NCBI GenBank assembly: GCA_025351125.1
Contig: JANXWN010000089.1
Span: 1-8,227 of the forward strand
Length of the DNA: 8,227 nt
From: Caulobacteraceae bacterium
GTDB lineage: Bacteria > Pseudomonadota > Alphaproteobacteria > Caulobacterales > Caulobacteraceae
Direction: 5' to 3'
Shown: piece by piece, positions 6,302 through 8,227 of the stretch
How the letters are laid out: every line of letters begins with the position of its first letter
How positions within the stretch are numbered: position 1 is the stretch's first letter
Program-made: the position numbers and the translations under genes
The notes under the pieces: generated by a model
What the model saw: the letters and a program-made list of their open reading frames with translations, nothing else
Told to the model about the DNA's origin: nothing
Database searches by the model: none

Positions 6302-6317
6302 GGTGAAACCTTTCACC
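6302..6317. other. Palindrome over the ribF stop codon
   Basis: GGTGAAA-CC-TTTCACC is a perfect 7-bp inverted repeat with a 2-base centre, spanning the TGA stop of ribF (6315-6313). It could be a mRNA end hairpin (six pairs with a 4-base loop) or a protein-binding palindrome; no T-run follows directly. Confidence 0.35.
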
Positions 6318-7242
6318 AAAGGCCGAAAATATCCCGCGCCCGGCGCGCGTCGATGCGGATTTGGTCGACCATCAAGGCGATGCTGCCGAACTTTTCTTCC
6401 GGACGCAAAAAGGCGATCAGGTCGGTTTCGATGGTTTCGCCATAGATGTCTTCGTCGAAGTCAAACAGCCAGACCTCCAAGCGCGGGTCGACCTCGCCGG
6501 TGGTCGGGTTGACGCCGATATTGGCGACGCCGGGCATTTCGCGACCGTCCTTTAAGCGCGTTCGTGTGGCGTAGACGCCGAAAACCGGCGCGACATAGTC
6601 CCCGAGATTAACGTTGGCGGTGGGAAAACCAAGAGTTCGGCCCAACTGACGGCCTTTTTGCACGACCCCTTCGATGGCGAACGGGCGGCCCAAAATCGCC
6701 GACGCGGTCTCCGGGTGGCCGCGCCGCAAAGCCTCGCGGGCGGCGGACGAGGATATCTTCCCATCCCGATTCTCGACCGATGAAGCCACCGAGACGCCGA
6801 AGCCAAATTCGACGCCGAAATCTTGCATCCCCTTGGGGTTGCCCGAGCGGCCCTTGCCGAACGTGATGTCGAAGCCGACGGCGACGTGACGCACGCCCAA
6901 ACCGGCCACTAACACGTGGCTGACGAAATCGTGGTCGGTAAAATTAGCCATCTCCACCCCGAACGGTAGGAGGTAGAGCTTGTCGGCGCCGAGGCGCTCG
7001 ACCGTGCGCGCCAGTTGGTGCGCGTTGGACAGGCGAAACGGCGGCGCGTCCGGCTCGAAGTGCATGCGGGCGTGCGGTTCGAAGCTGATCACGCCCAGCG
7101 GAGCGCCCAGAGTCTTGGCCGCCTCGGCGGCGTCGGCGATAACTTGTTGGTGCCCTAAATGCACGCCGTCGAAATTACCCAAAGCAACCGCCGCGCCCCT
7201 GTCCGCGTCGGCGAGGTTTTTCCAGCCGTGAAGAATTTTCAT
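6313..7242 (-). CDS. ribF: Bifunctional riboflavin kinase / FAD synthetase
   Basis: RibF converts riboflavin to FMN and then FAD in the cytoplasm, using ATP at both steps. The 309-residue protein has both domains. The N-terminal FAD synthetase (nucleotidyltransferase) shows GNFDGVHLGHQ (22-32), SFEPHAR (53-59), FGKGRSGNP (128-136) and the ISSSAAR signature (163-169). The C-terminal riboflavin kinase has GRQLGRTLGFPTAN (197-210, with the PTAN metal/ATP motif), FGVYA (221-225), NIGVNPT (241-247) and the acidic EVWLFDFDEDIYG (256-268). Length matches the family (about 310). The start is the ATG at 7242; the Shine-Dalgarno is weak. It lies 40 bases after the HAD-IIA gene, probably in one operon with it. 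Downstream, ileS is separated by an unusually long gap. Confidence 0.96.
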   Translation of the reverse strand: MKILHGWKNLADADRGAAVALGNFDGVHLGHQQVIADAAEAAKTLGAPLGVISFEPHARMHFEPDAPPFRLSNAHQLARTVERLGADKLYLLPFGVEMANFTDHDFVSHVLVAGLGVRHVAVGFDITFGKGRSGNPKGMQDFGVEFGFGVSVASSVENRDGKISSSAAREALRRGHPETASAILGRPFAIEGVVQKGRQLGRTLGFPTANVNLGDYVAPVFGVYATRTRLKDGREMPGVANIGVNPTTGEVDPRLEVWLFDFDEDIYGETIETDLIAFLRPEEKFGSIALMVDQIRIDARRARDIFGLW

Positions 7243-7282
7243 GGCGTCGTTCTAACGGCTTATTTTCGTTTGGCGAGAGGCG

Positions 7283-8134
7283 TCACCACACCAATGTTTT
7301 GATCGCCAGCCCTTCGCCGCTTAGCCAGCGGTCGACGGCGACGCGGTCGAGATGTCCGGCCGGGTCGACGGCGCGGACGCGATCGATACCGTCGGCCACA
7401 AACAAAGTCTCGATACCCTGCGCGCGGGCGCCCAGGATGTCGGTCGCCAACGCGTCGCCGACGGCCAGCACGCGGCGGCGATCAAGCGGCGCATTTAGCG
7501 CGCCCGCCGCGGCCGCAAACGCCAGATCATAAATTGGCGGGTGCGGTTTTCCAGCCATGATCGCGACGCCGCCGAGGCTCTCATAAAACGCCGCCAGAGC
7601 GCCGCCGCAATAGATCAGTTTATCGCCCCGCTGCACCACCAAATCGGGATTTGCACAAACCATGCTCAGTCCGCGCGCCGCGGCGACCTCGAAATCGGCG
7701 CGATAGTCCTCCGGCGTTTCGACTTCGTCGTCATTGGGGCCGGTACAGGCTATAAACGCGGCGTGATCGAGATCGCAAAAGGTCAGGCCCAACCCCTGGT
7801 ACAAGGGCCCATGACGATCCGGGCCGATGTTCCACGCCGGCCCTGGCGCGCGGGCGGCCAGCAACAGGCGCGTGGCGTCGCCGGAGGTGACAAACGATGT
7901 CCACGCCTCGCGCGGCACGCCCAGCGCGTCCAACTGATGCACGACATCCGCCGCCGGTCGCGGGGAATTTGAGATCAGCACGACCGGCCCCCGCTCGTCT
8001 CGCCACCGCGCGAGCGCCGCGCACGCCGCCGGAAACGCTTCCCGCCCATTGTGTATCACCCCCCAGACGTCGGAGAGCAAAACGTCGTAGCGATCGGTGA
8101 CGTCCGAGAGGCCTGAGATAATTGTAACGGTCAT
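7283..8134 (-). CDS. HAD superfamily class IIA hydrolase, TIGR01459-like
   Basis: This is a predicted cytoplasmic phosphatase of the haloacid dehalogenase superfamily, subclass IIA, resembling the proteobacterial TIGR01459 group (NagD/4-nitrophenylphosphatase relatives). The 283-residue protein shows motif I LLSDVWGVIHNG with nucleophile Asp22, motif II LISNSPR (Ser55), motif III GKPHPPIYDLA (Lys196), and motif IV AVGDALATDILGA (Asp227, Asp232). ANPD (161-164) in the IIA-type cap-following region also fits. In motif I the second acid of the usual D-x-D is Trp24 (D-V-W-G-V), a replacement I associate with this subgroup; it raises doubt about ordinary phosphatase chemistry. The frame opens at a TTG at 8170, but the ATG at 8134 is preferred: it matches where relatives begin and no Shine-Dalgarno supports the TTG. 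The substrate is unknown. The fixed linkage to ribF suggests, without proof, a link to flavin or nucleotide metabolism. Confidence 0.88.
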   Translation of the reverse strand: MTVTIISGLSDVTDRYDVLLSDVWGVIHNGREAFPAACAALARWRDERGPVVLISNSPRPAADVVHQLDALGVPREAWTSFVTSGDATRLLLAARAPGPAWNIGPDRHGPLYQGLGLTFCDLDHAAFIACTGPNDDEVETPEDYRADFEVAAARGLSMVCANPDLVVQRGDKLIYCGGALAAFYESLGGVAIMAGKPHPPIYDLAFAAAAGALNAPLDRRRVLAVGDALATDILGARAQGIETLFVADGIDRVRAVDPAGHLDRVAVDRWLSGEGLAIKTLVW

Positions 8135-8140
8135 GCGGCG

Positions 8141-8170
8141 GGCGGTAGGGGAGGACGGCGTGATCGTCAA
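8141..8170 (-). promoter_or_regulatory. Possible sigma70-like promoter giving a leaderless HAD transcript
   Basis: On the minus strand TTGACG (8170-8165) matches five of six bases of a -35 box. After a 17-base spacer comes TACCGC (8147-8142), a weak -10 box. The -10 ends seven bases before the ATG at 8134, so transcription would start at or very near the A of the start codon. The pyrimidine-rich stretch before the ATG has no Shine-Dalgarno, which fits a leaderless mRNA. The -10 match is poor, so this is tentative. Confidence 0.3.
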
Positions 8171-8227
8171 TCAGCGATAAAGGCTCGTCTGCTACCGCGT
8201 CGGGACCGGATGTTCGCCCCGATAGTC

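Larger units (their letters stand above)
5783..6312. other. Long ribF-ileS intergenic region
   Basis: This 530-base stretch separates two genes that are often adjacent or overlapping in proteobacteria. It holds, from the ileS side, the terminator-like and competing hairpins with a possible leader peptide (5811-5902), an unassigned stretch (5903-6035), the plus-strand transporter remnant (6036-6206), a small ACACA-ATC-TGTGT hairpin around 6221-6233, and possible ribF end structures (6251-6317). I see no intact protein gene or RNA gene. The ileS promoter probably lies here but no convincing -35/-10 pair stands out. Confidence 0.6.

Noticed and set aside
6288..6329. Two 9-bp direct repeats GGCCGAAAA, 33 bases apart, flanking the ribF stop
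   Set aside because: They are too short and there is no associated element; a target-site duplication or attachment site is not supported.
8210..8227. Possible divergent plus-strand gene start (ATG at 8210)
   Set aside because: Only six codons are visible, without a ribosome site, which is not enough to support a gene.

Overview
The window looks like a piece of an alphaproteobacterial chromosome, GC-rich (about 60% by eye). All seven protein genes lie on the minus strand, so the biological order runs right to left: HAD-IIA family hydrolase, ribF, ileS, lspA, a DUF3035/BamF-type lipoprotein, a HIT family protein, and a UMF1-type major facilitator transporter. The block HAD-IIA (TIGR01459-like), ribF, ileS, lspA, DUF3035 is a conserved neighbourhood in Alphaproteobacteria (for example Rhodospirillales-like lineages). 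That order and the DUF3035 protein are the main basis for the taxonomic reading. I saw no insertion sequence, CRISPR array, tRNA or rRNA.

Right part (6313-8227): the HAD-like phosphatase and ribF (bifunctional riboflavin kinase/FAD synthetase) are 40 nt apart. The hydrolase has a possible sigma70-like promoter so close to its ATG that the transcript could be leaderless. Middle (5783-6312): a 530-nt gap separates ribF from ileS, which are often neighbours in proteobacteria. On the plus strand it holds what reads as the decayed C-terminal end of another MFS transporter (ProP/KgtP-like, metabolite:H+ symporter type). Just before ileS on the minus strand it holds a terminator-like hairpin with a T-run, a competing hairpin and a 14-codon ORF, an arrangement that resembles a transcription attenuator. 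Left-middle (1749-5782): ileS (isoleucyl-tRNA synthetase) overlaps lspA (lipoprotein signal peptidase) by ATGA, and lspA is followed by a lipoprotein that LspA would itself process. Left part (1-1685): a HIT domain protein and the MFS transporter.

The left edge is structurally suspect. Bases 1-80 are an exact reverse complement of bases 145-224, so the transporter gene folds back on itself. Its last 11 apparent codons are antisense of its own upstream sequence. The simplest reading is a chimeric fold-back at a contig end, which leaves the transporter truncated at the 3' side after about residue 343.

This is mostly a conserved housekeeping region. I did not find a clear new multi-gene system. 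The items most worth checking are the fold-back, the putative ileS leader attenuator, the transporter remnant in the ribF-ileS gap, and the loss of the C-terminal zinc cysteines in IleRS.
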